Assembly: GCF_000420745.1 (NCBI RefSeq)
Contig: NZ_ATVN01000008.1
Coordinates: 1 to 64,000 of the forward strand
DNA length: 64,000 nt
Source: Pseudorhodobacter ferrugineus DSM 5888
GTDB lineage: Bacteria; Pseudomonadota; Alphaproteobacteria; Rhodobacterales; Rhodobacteraceae
Direction: 5' to 3'
Shown here: in pieces, positions 42,324 to 50,353 of the stretch
How the letters are laid out: every line of letters starts with the position of its first letter
Position numbering within the stretch: position 1 is the stretch's first letter
Translations under genes and position numbers: made by a program
The notes under the pieces: model-generated
Database searches by the model: none
The model's input: only the letters and a program-made list of their open reading frames with translations
What the model was told of the DNA's origin: nothing

Positions 42324-42476
42324 TTAACGCGCGGCGACGGCGCGCGGTGCAGGCTGCGGTGCCGCTGCGGTTTTGAAAGCCTCCGGCTTGCGACGATTGC
42401 CGCGCTGGAATGGCATAGCAGGCGTGGCATCTTGGCTGGCGGCGATAACGGATTTCAACCAACGGCGTTTTGTCAT
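42324..42476 (-). CDS. Small basic protein, 50 residues
   Basis: The ATG at 42476 has a near-perfect Shine-Dalgarno GCAGGAGCAGATC upstream and the TAA is at 42326-42324. The protein starts MTKRRWLKSVIAASQDATP and goes on with MPFQRGNRRKPEAF, then an Ala/Pro-rich tail (AAAPQPAPRAVAAR). It is strongly basic with no membrane segment. I recall similar short MTKRRWxKSVIAAS proteins in Rhodobacteraceae annotated only as hypothetical. It has its own terminator and sits 277 bp after pgeF on the same strand. Function unknown; a nucleic-acid or ribosome contact is only a guess from its charge. Confidence 0.8.
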   Translation of the reverse strand: MTKRRWLKSVIAASQDATPAMPFQRGNRRKPEAFKTAAAPQPAPRAVAAR

Positions 42477-42753
42477 GATCTGCTCCTGCTACTCTTTGTT
42501 TGCGCATTGCGCTGTGTTGCTTTCGTTAAGGGTAATATGGCGGTGCAATGGGGCCAGTTTTTGGCATGGATACATTTTTCCAAGAATTTTAGGGCTGGGC
42601 GCGGCGCGAAATATGGCGAATTTGCCATACCGCAGATGCACAATAAAATAAGGGCAATGCGCGCTGATTTGGCGACAATCGGGGCAGGATTGGTGGAATT
42701 GTTTCCGCGTTTACGGCAAGAACGTGGCGCGGTCTGCCGCCTTTGCGCCCGAA

Positions 42754-43506
42754 TTACAGCCGGATCACGGAGATCAGCCGGCCATAATCGGCCTCGGCCA
42801 AATGCGTGGTGCGGCGGTAGGAAAAGAATCGGTCAGGGTCGGAATAGGTGCAATGGCGGGTCCATTCGGCATGGCCCACACCTGCGGCGCGCAAACGGGC
42901 AAGGCCGTAAGCTGGCAGATCAAACAGCGCACGGTCGCCAGCGCCGCCTGCAAAGAAACGGGCATGGTCGGGGTCGTCGTCAATAAAGCTTTCAACGAAC
43001 TCGGGGCCAACCTCATAGGCGGCTTGCGATATGCACGGGCCAATGACGGCGGTGATGCCCGCACGGCTGGCACCCAAAGCGGTCATCGCGTCCAAAGTCG
43101 CCTCCAGCACCCCGTCCTTGACGCCGCGCCACCCTGCATGGGCGGCCCCGATAACGCCTGCCACAGGGTCGGCAAACAGCACGGGCTGGCAATCAGCGGT
43201 CAAAATGCCCAGCGCGATGCCGCGGGTGGCCGTGACCATCGCATCGGCGCGGGGCCTTATATCCAGCGGTGCGGTCAGGGTCACAACATCGGGGGAATGC
43301 ACCTGATGCACGGTTTGGAGATTGTCGGGGTCCACATCCATCGCCGCCGCCACACGGGCGCGGTTTATCGCCACGGCCTCGGACAAATCGGTGCTGCCGG
43401 GGCCGCAGTTCAGCCCTTGGAATATGCCCGAAGATGCCCCGCCTTTGCGGGTGAAAAACCCGTGGGTCAGGGGCGCAAGCGCGTCAGAGGTGATGATTTC
43501 GATCAT
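42754..43506 (-). CDS. pgeF: Peptidoglycan editing factor PgeF (YfiH, laccase-domain)
   Basis: The product has 250 residues. It has THGFFTRKGGASSGIFQGLNCG, QVHSPDV (His), TADCQPV (Cys) and GAAHAGWRGVKDGVLEA (His), the three metal or active-site residues of the family. PgeF clips wrongly built Ser-containing muropeptide precursors, and was earlier called polyphenol oxidase. It starts one base after the midA-type gene's stop, in the lgt-midA-pgeF run. Confidence 0.93.
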   Translation of the reverse strand: MIEIITSDALAPLTHGFFTRKGGASSGIFQGLNCGPGSTDLSEAVAINRARVAAAMDVDPDNLQTVHQVHSPDVVTLTAPLDIRPRADAMVTATRGIALGILTADCQPVLFADPVAGVIGAAHAGWRGVKDGVLEATLDAMTALGASRAGITAVIGPCISQAAYEVGPEFVESFIDDDPDHARFFAGGAGDRALFDLPAYGLARLRAAGVGHAEWTRHCTYSDPDRFFSYRRTTHLAEADYGRLISVIRL

Positions 43507-43507
43507 G

Positions 43508-44596
43508 TCAGTCGAACCCCGCAGGCGCTGGCATGTGGGCAGGATAAAGGGCCAGCGCTTTGAACAAGCTTCCCATTTCTTCGGGCCGGGTCAAGCGTTG
43601 TGTGGCCGACAGGTGGTTTTCCAGCGCTGCCCCCGTCAGATTGCGCGACAGACGTTCAGCCCGCGCGCCAATCCCAAGCCGTGCCAGCAAAGCGCCTTGG
43701 TCGGTCAGGCCCGTGGCGCGGATGTTGGTGGGCGGGGCGGCGGCGGCATTGGCCAGCGCCTCAAAATCCACATGGGCCGTCAGGTCAGCATGGCCGGGGG
43801 CAGCAAAAGGGTCGGCAAAGGCGTGGCCTTGCACCCCTTGCAGCGTATCCCCCTTGGACCGCCAATTGCCGTAGTCGATCATCAAAGCCGCCCCGCCGTG
43901 GCTGCTGATCTGGGTGCCGATGCGGGCCATGATGGGGCTGGCATCGGGGCGGGTTTCCACAACATCGCCGGGTTTGGTGTCATCCATCCGGTGCGCAAGG
44001 TCGGCGCGCGCGGTGGGGGCGGCATAGCCTTTGACCAGCGCGTTTTGCGCCACGCCCACAATGGTTTCGCACCAGCCGTCCACATGACGGGTGAATTGGC
44101 GGATGGGCAGGGCGTCAAAAAACTCATTGGCAATCAGGTACAAGGGCGCGTCATCGGGCAAACCCGCGATGCTTTCGGCCCATGTGACCTTGTGATCGGC
44201 CAAAGTGCTGGCCTGCACCGCGCGCAGGGGGGGCGATGCCTCGACCAGATGAATTTGGGCGGCAGCGTGAAAGCCCGCAACGGCGCGGGTCGCGCGCAGC
44301 AAGTCGGCCATCAGCGTCCCACGGCCAGGGCCAAGTTCGGCAAGGATAAACCGCGCAGGTGCCCCTTGATCGACCCAGGCTTGGGCGATGCACAGGCCCA
44401 ACAGCTCGCCAAACATCTGGCTGATTTCGGGGCTGGTGATGAAATCGCCAGCCCGCCCCAACGGATCGCGGGTGGTGTAATAGCCGTGGTCGGGGTGCAA
44501 AAGACAAGCGGCCATATAGTCGTGCAAGCTGATCGGCCCTGACGCCGCGATTTGCGCTTTCAGCAGGGTTTCAAGTGGGGCTTCAACGGGCGTCAC
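43508..44596 (-). CDS. MidA/NDUFAF7-type SAM-dependent methyltransferase
   Basis: The product has 362 residues. It has [37 protein letters not shown] (family signature), [20 protein letters not shown] (SAM loop) and [14 protein letters not shown]. The mitochondrial relative NDUFAF7 dimethylates an arginine of complex I subunit NDUFS2; a bacterial equivalent role is likely but unproven. The GTG at 44596 overlaps the end of lgt by 14 bp; TTG at 44620 is an alternative. Confidence 0.9.
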   Translation of the reverse strand: MTPVEAPLETLLKAQIAASGPISLHDYMAACLLHPDHGYYTTRDPLGRAGDFITSPEISQMFGELLGLCIAQAWVDQGAPARFILAELGPGRGTLMADLLRATRAVAGFHAAAQIHLVEASPPLRAVQASTLADHKVTWAESIAGLPDDAPLYLIANEFFDALPIRQFTRHVDGWCETIVGVAQNALVKGYAAPTARADLAHRMDDTKPGDVVETRPDASPIMARIGTQISSHGGAALMIDYGNWRSKGDTLQGVQGHAFADPFAAPGHADLTAHVDFEALANAAAAPPTNIRATGLTDQGALLARLGIGARAERLSRNLTGAALENHLSATQRLTRPEEMGSLFKALALYPAHMPAPAGFD

Positions 44597-45467
44597 GGCG
44601 CGCCCACCAGATAAGGGCAACCCCCACCACGATCATCGGCAAGGACAGGGCCTGCCCCATCGTCAGCCCATAGCCGCCCGCGTGAAAGGCAAGACCTAGC
44701 GGGTTGCCATCGGTCACAAATTGCGCATCGGGTTGGCGGAAAAATTCCACAAAAAACCGCGCAGCACCGTAACCCGCAAAGAACAACCCCATAACTTGCC
44801 CCGGCCTGTGCAGCCAGTTGCGGCGGTAGACCAGCCACAAAAGGGCCGACCCCAATAGCAAACCCTCTAACCCTGCCTCGTACAATTGGCTGGGGTGGCG
44901 CGCGCAGATGCCCATCACATCGGGGCAATATTGCGCTGCATCCCCTGGAAAGGCCACGCCCCACGGCTTGTCTGTCGCACGGCCCCACAGCTCGGCGTTG
45001 ATGAAATTGGCGATGCGTCCCAACAGCAGGCCAGGGGGGGCGGCAAGCGCCAACAGGTCGGCGGCTGGCAGCATGGGAATTTTCTCAAGCCGGAAAAACA
45101 GATAGGCCGCCACCACGACGCCCAAGAACCCGCCATGAAACGACATGCCACCTTGCCAGACCTTCAGAATTTCCAGCGGATGCGACAGGTAATATCCGGG
45201 CTGGTAAAACAGCGCGTAACCGATGCGCCCCCCCAAAATGACCCCTGCAATCACCCATGTCAGCAACCGTTCCACCTGATCGGCAGTCATTGGCGCAGCC
45301 CCTGCCCACAGCCGTGGCGTGGCAATGGCATGCAGCACCAATCGCCAGCCGATGATCAGCCCCGCAATATAGGCCAGCGCATACCAGCGCAGCGCAAAGG
45401 TCATGCCACCAACGCTGATCGAAAACAGTTCGGGCGAGATATTGGGAAAGGCGATGTAGCCTTGCAT
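44583..45467 (-). CDS. lgt: Prolipoprotein diacylglyceryl transferase
   Basis: The product has 294 residues with about seven membrane segments. The conserved motifs are [38 protein letters not shown] and the Lgt signature [14 protein letters not shown]. It adds diacylglycerol to the lipobox Cys of prolipoproteins in the inner membrane, the first step in lipoprotein making. Likely clients in this window include the lipoprotein at 53212. The ATG at 45467 has AAGGA upstream. Confidence 0.97.
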   Translation of the reverse strand: MQGYIAFPNISPELFSISVGGMTFALRWYALAYIAGLIIGWRLVLHAIATPRLWAGAAPMTADQVERLLTWVIAGVILGGRIGYALFYQPGYYLSHPLEILKVWQGGMSFHGGFLGVVVAAYLFFRLEKIPMLPAADLLALAAPPGLLLGRIANFINAELWGRATDKPWGVAFPGDAAQYCPDVMGICARHPSQLYEAGLEGLLLGSALLWLVYRRNWLHRPGQVMGLFFAGYGAARFFVEFFRQPDAQFVTDGNPLGLAFHAGGYGLTMGQALSLPMIVVGVALIWWARRDAR

Positions 45468-45621
45468 GCATGTATCCTTAAACGGGGCAGTCGTTTGGCT
45501 GGTTGTCGGGTGGCACCGTTGGGATGTCAACCAATTCGCCGCACCCGCTTGCCCCCAACGCAAGGGATCGCCATATAAGGTGTAAGATATAACGACCACA
45601 GGCACCACCAAGGAGGCCAGA

Positions 45622-45867
45622 ATGCAGACCCGCAACAAGTTCTTTGACGATATGTCGCAGCTGATGACCAATGCGATGGGCGTGGCCCAAGGCGCCAAGA
45701 CCGAGGCAGAAACCGCTATGAGCGGCATGGTCGACCGTTGGCTTGCCAGCCGCGATTTCGTGACGCGCGACGAATTTGATGCCGTGCGTGCCATGGCCCA
45801 AAAAGCGCGTGAGGAAAATGACGCGCTGGCAGCACGGCTTGCCGCGCTGGAAGGCAAGTCCAAGTAA
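45622..45867 (+). CDS. ubiK: Accessory ubiquinone factor UbiK (BMFP domain)
   Basis: The product has 81 residues. An N-terminal amphipathic helix ([21 protein letters not shown]) is followed by the C-terminal coiled coil [33 protein letters not shown]. UbiK trimerises and helps the Ubi complex make ubiquinone. AAGGAGG lies upstream of the ATG. It is divergent from lgt. Confidence 0.9.
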   Translation: MQTRNKFFDDMSQLMTNAMGVAQGAKTEAETAMSGMVDRWLASRDFVTRDEFDAVRAMAQKAREENDALAARLAALEGKSK

Positions 45868-45927
45868 ATTGCGTGCCACCGCGCGGGCAGGATCTGGCGC
45901 GGTGGCTTGACGCTCGTTGTTGTGGAT

Positions 45928-46812
45928 ATGCCTTTGCAAAACCCGCCCCCTTTTGTGATCGGTTGTGATGGTGGCGGCACGGGCTGCCGCTTGGTCATTG
46001 CCGATGTCGCGGGGCGCGTTCTGGCGCAAGGTGCGGGCGGCCCTGCGAATGTAACATCCGATTTTGACGGCGCGGTTGCCAGCCTGAACACAGCTTTGGC
46101 CCAAGCCGCTGCGCAGTTGGCCCTGACGCCCGCCGATATATTGGCAGGTGTGGCGCATTTTGGCCTTGCGGGGGTGCAATCGCCCCAAGACAGCGCCCGC
46201 ATCGCAGCCGCCTTTCCCTTTTTGCGGATCAACGTCACCGAAGACCGCCTGATCGCAGTGGCGGGCGCTTTGGGCACAGCGGATGGCGTGTTGATCGGGC
46301 TGGGCACAGGGACCATCATCGCCGCACAACGCGGCGGGCAATCGCTGCGGATTGGCGGCTGGGGGCTGGCCCTGTCGGATGATGCCTCGGGCGCGTGGTT
46401 GGGGCGGCTGGTGTTGCAGCGGGTTTTGCTGGCGCAGGATGGGATGGAGCCGTTCACCCCGCTGACGGATGCGGTTTTTTCGCGGTTTGACCGTGACCCT
46501 CGCGGTTTGGTTGGCTTTGCCAGCACGGCGCGGCCTGCCGATTATGCACGCTTTGCGCCGGATGTTATTGCGGCGGCTGGGGCGGGCGATGCGGTTGGGC
46601 TTGCACTAATGCAGCAAGGCGCGGCCTATCTGGCCCGCGCACTTACCGTCTTGCGCTTTGCCCCGTCTGAAATTTTGTGCCTGACCGGCGGCGTTGGCCC
46701 GCATTACGCCCCCTATTTACCCGTAGCGGCGCAAAAGGCCGTAATAGCGCCCAAAGGCCAAGCGGTGGATGGTGCCCTGGAGTTGGCGATGGGTTTGACT
46801 GCGCAGGGTTAG
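45928..46812 (+). CDS. BadF/BcrA-type ATPase, N-acetylglucosamine kinase-like
   Basis: The product has 294 residues with an ASKHA fold: phosphate-1 loop [32 protein letters not shown] (phosphate 2) and ILCLTGGVG (adenosine loop). [17 protein letters not shown] is typical of the BadF-type GlcNAc kinases. The likely role is phosphorylation of an amino sugar, perhaps from wall recycling. TTG at 45907 would add seven residues; I prefer the ATG at 45928. Confidence 0.82.
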   Translation: MPLQNPPPFVIGCDGGGTGCRLVIADVAGRVLAQGAGGPANVTSDFDGAVASLNTALAQAAAQLALTPADILAGVAHFGLAGVQSPQDSARIAAAFPFLRINVTEDRLIAVAGALGTADGVLIGLGTGTIIAAQRGGQSLRIGGWGLALSDDASGAWLGRLVLQRVLLAQDGMEPFTPLTDAVFSRFDRDPRGLVGFASTARPADYARFAPDVIAAAGAGDAVGLALMQQGAAYLARALTVLRFAPSEILCLTGGVGPHYAPYLPVAAQKAVIAPKGQAVDGALELAMGLTAQG

Positions 46813-46926
46813 GCCGCATGTTTTCGCAGCAAAGCCTTGGGGTGCGGTTGACAGCGGGGGCAAAACCATGGCCCTTATGCACTGGTATGGTACCGCTGAT
46901 GCGGGCGAATGGGGGGAGACAACATC

Positions 46927-47670
46927 ATGGGCAGGCTAACTGGCAAACGGGCTTTTGTAACGGCGGCAGGGCAAGGCATCGGTCGGGCCGCAGCGCTGGC
47001 CATGGCCCGCGAAGGGGCGCAGGTCATTGCGACCGACATCAACGCCGAAACGCTGGCAAGCCTTGCAGCGGAAGGGGTTGAAACGCATCTGCTGGATGTG
47101 CGCGACCCTGCGGCGGTCAAGGCCATGGCGGCGCGGGTGGGCACGGTCGACGTGCTGTTCAACTGCGCAGGCTTTGTGGCCCACGGCACGATCTTGGATT
47201 GCGACGAGGATCAATGGGCGTTCAGCGTCGATCTGAACATGACCGCGATGTACCGTGTCACCCGCGCGTTTTTGCCCGCGATGCTGGCCAATGGCGGTGG
47301 GTCGATTATCAACATGTCGTCGGTCGCGTCGTCGATTATCGCAGCCCCGAACCGCTATGTTTACGGCGCGACCAAAGCGGCAGTGATCGGGATGACCAAG
47401 GCGATTGCCGCCGATTTCATCACCCAAGGCATCCGCTGCAACGCGATTTGCCCCGGCACGATAGACAGCCCGTCATTGGAACAACGGATGAAGGATCTTG
47501 GCGGCGGGGATTATGCCGCTGGCCGCGCCGCCTTTATGACGCGTCAACCGATGGGGCGCATGGGCACGCCGGACGAGATTGCCAATCTGGTGGTCTATCT
47601 GGCATCGGATGACAGCAGCCTGACCACGGGGGCCGCCCATGTGATCGATGGCGGCTGGTCGAATGTATAA
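46927..47670 (+). CDS. SDR-family oxidoreductase, 2-keto-3-deoxy-L-fuconate dehydrogenase-like
   Basis: The product has 247 residues. It has the NAD loop TAAGQGIGRAAALAMA (13-28), VLFNCAGFVAHG, the catalytic Ser in MSSVASSI and YGATKAAVIG (Tyr-x3-Lys), and ends with HVIDGGWSNV. Its sequence resembles the BDH2/KDF-dehydrogenase group. The next gene, 16 bp away, is an FAH-family hydrolase; the pair matches the last two steps of the non-phosphorylated L-fucose route, which is inference from the pairing. Confidence 0.85.
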   Translation: MGRLTGKRAFVTAAGQGIGRAAALAMAREGAQVIATDINAETLASLAAEGVETHLLDVRDPAAVKAMAARVGTVDVLFNCAGFVAHGTILDCDEDQWAFSVDLNMTAMYRVTRAFLPAMLANGGGSIINMSSVASSIIAAPNRYVYGATKAAVIGMTKAIAADFITQGIRCNAICPGTIDSPSLEQRMKDLGGGDYAAGRAAFMTRQPMGRMGTPDEIANLVVYLASDDSSLTTGAAHVIDGGWSNV

Positions 47671-47685
47671 AAGAGAGGAAAGACA

Positions 47686-48534
47686 ATGAAACTTTTGCGT
47701 CATGGCCCCTTGGGGCAGGAAAAACCGGGGATACTGGCCGCAGATGGCACGATGCGCGATTTGTCGGAACATGTGGCCGATATTGGCGGCGTGGCGCTGA
47801 CCGATGCGGCGCTGGCAAAGCTGTCCAAGATTGACCCGATGTCGCTGCCTTTGGTCGCTACGGGAACACGCCTTGGCGCCTGTGTGGCAGGAACCGGCAA
47901 ATTCATTTGCATAGGGCTGAACTATGCCGACCATGCGGCTGAAAGCGGTATGGCCGTGCCGCCCGAGCCGGTGATTTTCATGAAAGCCACCAGTGCGATT
48001 TGTGGGCCGAATGATCCTGTCATTATCCCGCGCGGGTCGGTCAAGACCGACTGGGAGGTGGAGTTGGGCGTGATCATCGGCACCAAGTGCAAATACGTCA
48101 GCGAGGCCGATGCGCTGGCCCATGTTGCAGGCTATTGCGTGTCAAACGATGTATCCGAGCGGGCGTTTCAGACCGAACGCGCGGGGCAATGGACCAAGGG
48201 CAAGTCTTGCGACAACTTTGGTCAGATTGGCCCCTATCTGGTGACGCGCGACGAGGTGGCCGACCCGCAAAATCTGGCCATGTGGCTGACCGTGAACGGC
48301 AAGAAAATGCAGAACGGGTCGACCAAGACGATGGTTTACGGTGTGGCGCATGTGGTGTCTTACCTAAGCCAGTTCATGACCTTGCATCCCGGTGATGTGA
48401 TCTCTACAGGCACCCCGCCCGGCGTGGGCATGGGTATGAAGCCGCCGCAGTATTTAAAAGCGGGAGATGTGATCGAGCTGTCGATCGAAGGCTTGGGCCA
48501 GCAGCGGCAGGATGTGATCGCCGACCCGGCCTAA
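47686..48534 (+). CDS. FAH-family hydrolase, 2,4-diketo-3-deoxy-L-fuconate hydrolase-like
   Basis: The product has 282 residues. It has ICIGLNYADHAAESG, PVIFMKATSAICGPNDPV, the metal-binding DWEVELGVIIG with further acids, and the end TGTPPGVGMGMKPPQYLKAGDVIELSIEGLG. Such enzymes cleave C-C bonds of acylpyruvates. With the SDR gene it may turn a 3-deoxy sugar acid into pyruvate and a short acid such as lactate. AGAGGAAAGAC precedes the ATG. Confidence 0.87.
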   Translation: MKLLRHGPLGQEKPGILAADGTMRDLSEHVADIGGVALTDAALAKLSKIDPMSLPLVATGTRLGACVAGTGKFICIGLNYADHAAESGMAVPPEPVIFMKATSAICGPNDPVIIPRGSVKTDWEVELGVIIGTKCKYVSEADALAHVAGYCVSNDVSERAFQTERAGQWTKGKSCDNFGQIGPYLVTRDEVADPQNLAMWLTVNGKKMQNGSTKTMVYGVAHVVSYLSQFMTLHPGDVISTGTPPGVGMGMKPPQYLKAGDVIELSIEGLGQQRQDVIADPA

Positions 48535-48630
48535 GCGCAGGCGCGTGTGCGGCTGATGCAGTGGCAAAGGGGCGGCGGGCAGCGATGCTTGCCGTCCTTT
48601 TTTGCCGAGCTGTGTCAGTGTGAAGATGGG

Positions 48631-48662
48631 GCCTCCGGCGGGGATATTTAAGAACAGAAAAA
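48631..48662 (+). repeat. Dispersed repeat GCCTCCGGCGGGGATATTT, copy 1
   Basis: The repeat is followed by AAGAACAGAAAAA. It differs at two positions from copy 2 at 63620. It lies after the FAH gene. This sequence is frequent between genes in Rhodobacteraceae. Confidence 0.7.
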
Positions 48663-48805
48663 TTGAGAGCGATGATCACGCCCAATGCGGTCGCCGAAAG
48701 CCGGCACGGTTTGCGGCCGGGCCCAACCTTGAGGCGATGCTTGCGGGCCGTTGCCCGCAGGCATCAACGAATGGCGGGAGTGTCCCCTTTACAAAGAGAC
48801 CGCCC

Positions 48806-50353
48806 TTATCCCTTTTTGCGGCGCATATTGGCTTTAAAATCGGCCAGTCGGAAAGCGCCGATCAGGGTGCCGATGCCGAAATAGCTGATGATGCCGACCA
48901 TCACCAAGGCAAACAGGGCAAGATAGCGCAGACCGCTGGCCGCGAAATAGGGGTCCAGCACATGCGCCGCCCCCCACAAAATCGCCCCCATCGCAAGGGA
49001 CGCGGCAAAAATCCGGGGCGCGCGGTTACGCAAACGCGCATCCAGTTGTGCCGCCAGCCCCATTCTCCGCGCGCCGTGCCACAGCTGCGCAACCATCACC
49101 CAAGCCGACAGCGTGGTGGCCCAAGCGGCGGCGGAAAAGCCGATCAACGGCACAAGGCCAACCGCGATACACAGGTTCACTATCATTGAGATCACCGCGA
49201 AATAAAACGGACGGCGGGTATCTTCGCGGGCGTAATACAAAGGTTGCAGCACCTTTTGCAGCACAAAGGCAGGCAGGCCAATGCCGTAAATCGCAAGCGC
49301 TAGGGCCGTAGGTGCGGTATCGGTGGCATCAAACGCGCCGCGTTCAAACAGCACTGAAATTAGCGGATAGGCAATGACCACCAGCGCCACCGCCGATGGC
49401 ACGGTCAATGCCAGCGCAAATTCCGTTCCCCGGTTATAGCTGCTTTGCCCGCCTGCCTCATCCCCCGCCCGCAAACGGCGCGACAGGTCGGGCAGCAGCA
49501 CCGTGCCAATCGCAATGCCCACCACGCCCAACGGCAGTTGGTACAAGCGGTCGGCATAGGTCAGCCACGCCACCGCACCTTCGGTAAAGGACGCGACTTG
49601 GCGGCCCACCAGCAGGTTAATCTGCACCACGCCCCCCGCCAGCACCGCAGGCGCCGCAATCATCGCGAGGCGCTTGAGTTCCGGCGTCATGCGCGGCCGT
49701 CGCGGGATCAGGGTAAAGCCTGCTTTATGCGCCCACCACCAGGCAAAGGCGAATTGCGCCACGCCCGTCACAGGCACCGTCCATGCCAGTGTCAGGCCCA
49801 TATCCCAGCCCAGATAATCGGCCAGAAACATCGCCGCGATAAAGATCAGGTTCAGCAGCACCGGCACAAAAGATGCCTCGGTAAACCGGCCCAAGGTGGT
49901 CAGCACCCCCGACAAAAGCGCCACGAGCGAAATGAACAGGATATAGACAAAGCTGATGCGCCCGTATTCGACCGCCAGATCAAAACGCGCATCGCCAACA
50001 AACCCCGATGCCATAGCCCACACCAGCCACGGCATGGCGATGGTGCCGATGAGGGAGAACACCACCAAAATTGCCCCCAGCGCCGAAAACGCATCGCGGG
50101 CAAAGCCATGCGGGTCGTCCCCTGCCTCCAGCTTTTTGGCAAACAGCGGCACAAAGGCCATGTTGAATGCACCTTCGGCAAAGAAACGACGAAACATGTT
50201 GGGCAAGGAAAAGGCGATCAAGAACGCCTCGGCCACCGGCCCCGTGCCCAGATAGGCCGCCATCATCACGTCGCGCACGAAACCCACGCCACGGCTGGCC
50301 AATGTCCAGCCGCCCACGGTCAAAAACCCTTTGACCAATCTTATCGGCTTCAT
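48806..50353 (-). CDS. murJ: Lipid II flippase MurJ
   Basis: The product has 515 residues with about 14 membrane helices. It starts PIRLVKGFLTVGGWTLASRGVGFVRDVMMAAYLGTGPVAEAFLIAFSLPNMFRRFFAEGAFNMAFVPLFAKK, the MurJ signature with the cavity arginines. It moves lipid II across the inner membrane for wall synthesis. Its ATG overlaps the glnD stop (ATGA). Confidence 0.96.
   Translation of the reverse strand: MKPIRLVKGFLTVGGWTLASRGVGFVRDVMMAAYLGTGPVAEAFLIAFSLPNMFRRFFAEGAFNMAFVPLFAKKLEAGDDPHGFARDAFSALGAILVVFSLIGTIAMPWLVWAMASGFVGDARFDLAVEYGRISFVYILFISLVALLSGVLTTLGRFTEASFVPVLLNLIFIAAMFLADYLGWDMGLTLAWTVPVTGVAQFAFAWWWAHKAGFTLIPRRPRMTPELKRLAMIAAPAVLAGGVVQINLLVGRQVASFTEGAVAWLTYADRLYQLPLGVVGIAIGTVLLPDLSRRLRAGDEAGGQSSYNRGTEFALALTVPSAVALVVIAYPLISVLFERGAFDATDTAPTALALAIYGIGLPAFVLQKVLQPLYYAREDTRRPFYFAVISMIVNLCIAVGLVPLIGFSAAAWATTLSAWVMVAQLWHGARRMGLAAQLDARLRNRAPRIFAASLAMGAILWGAAHVLDPYFAASGLRYLALFALVMVGIISYFGIGTLIGAFRLADFKANMRRKKG

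Noticed and set aside
42282..42986. 234-codon plus-strand frame across the small gene and pgeF
   Set aside because: It is composed of low-complexity Arg/Gly/Cys residues and is antisense to pgeF and the 50-aa gene.
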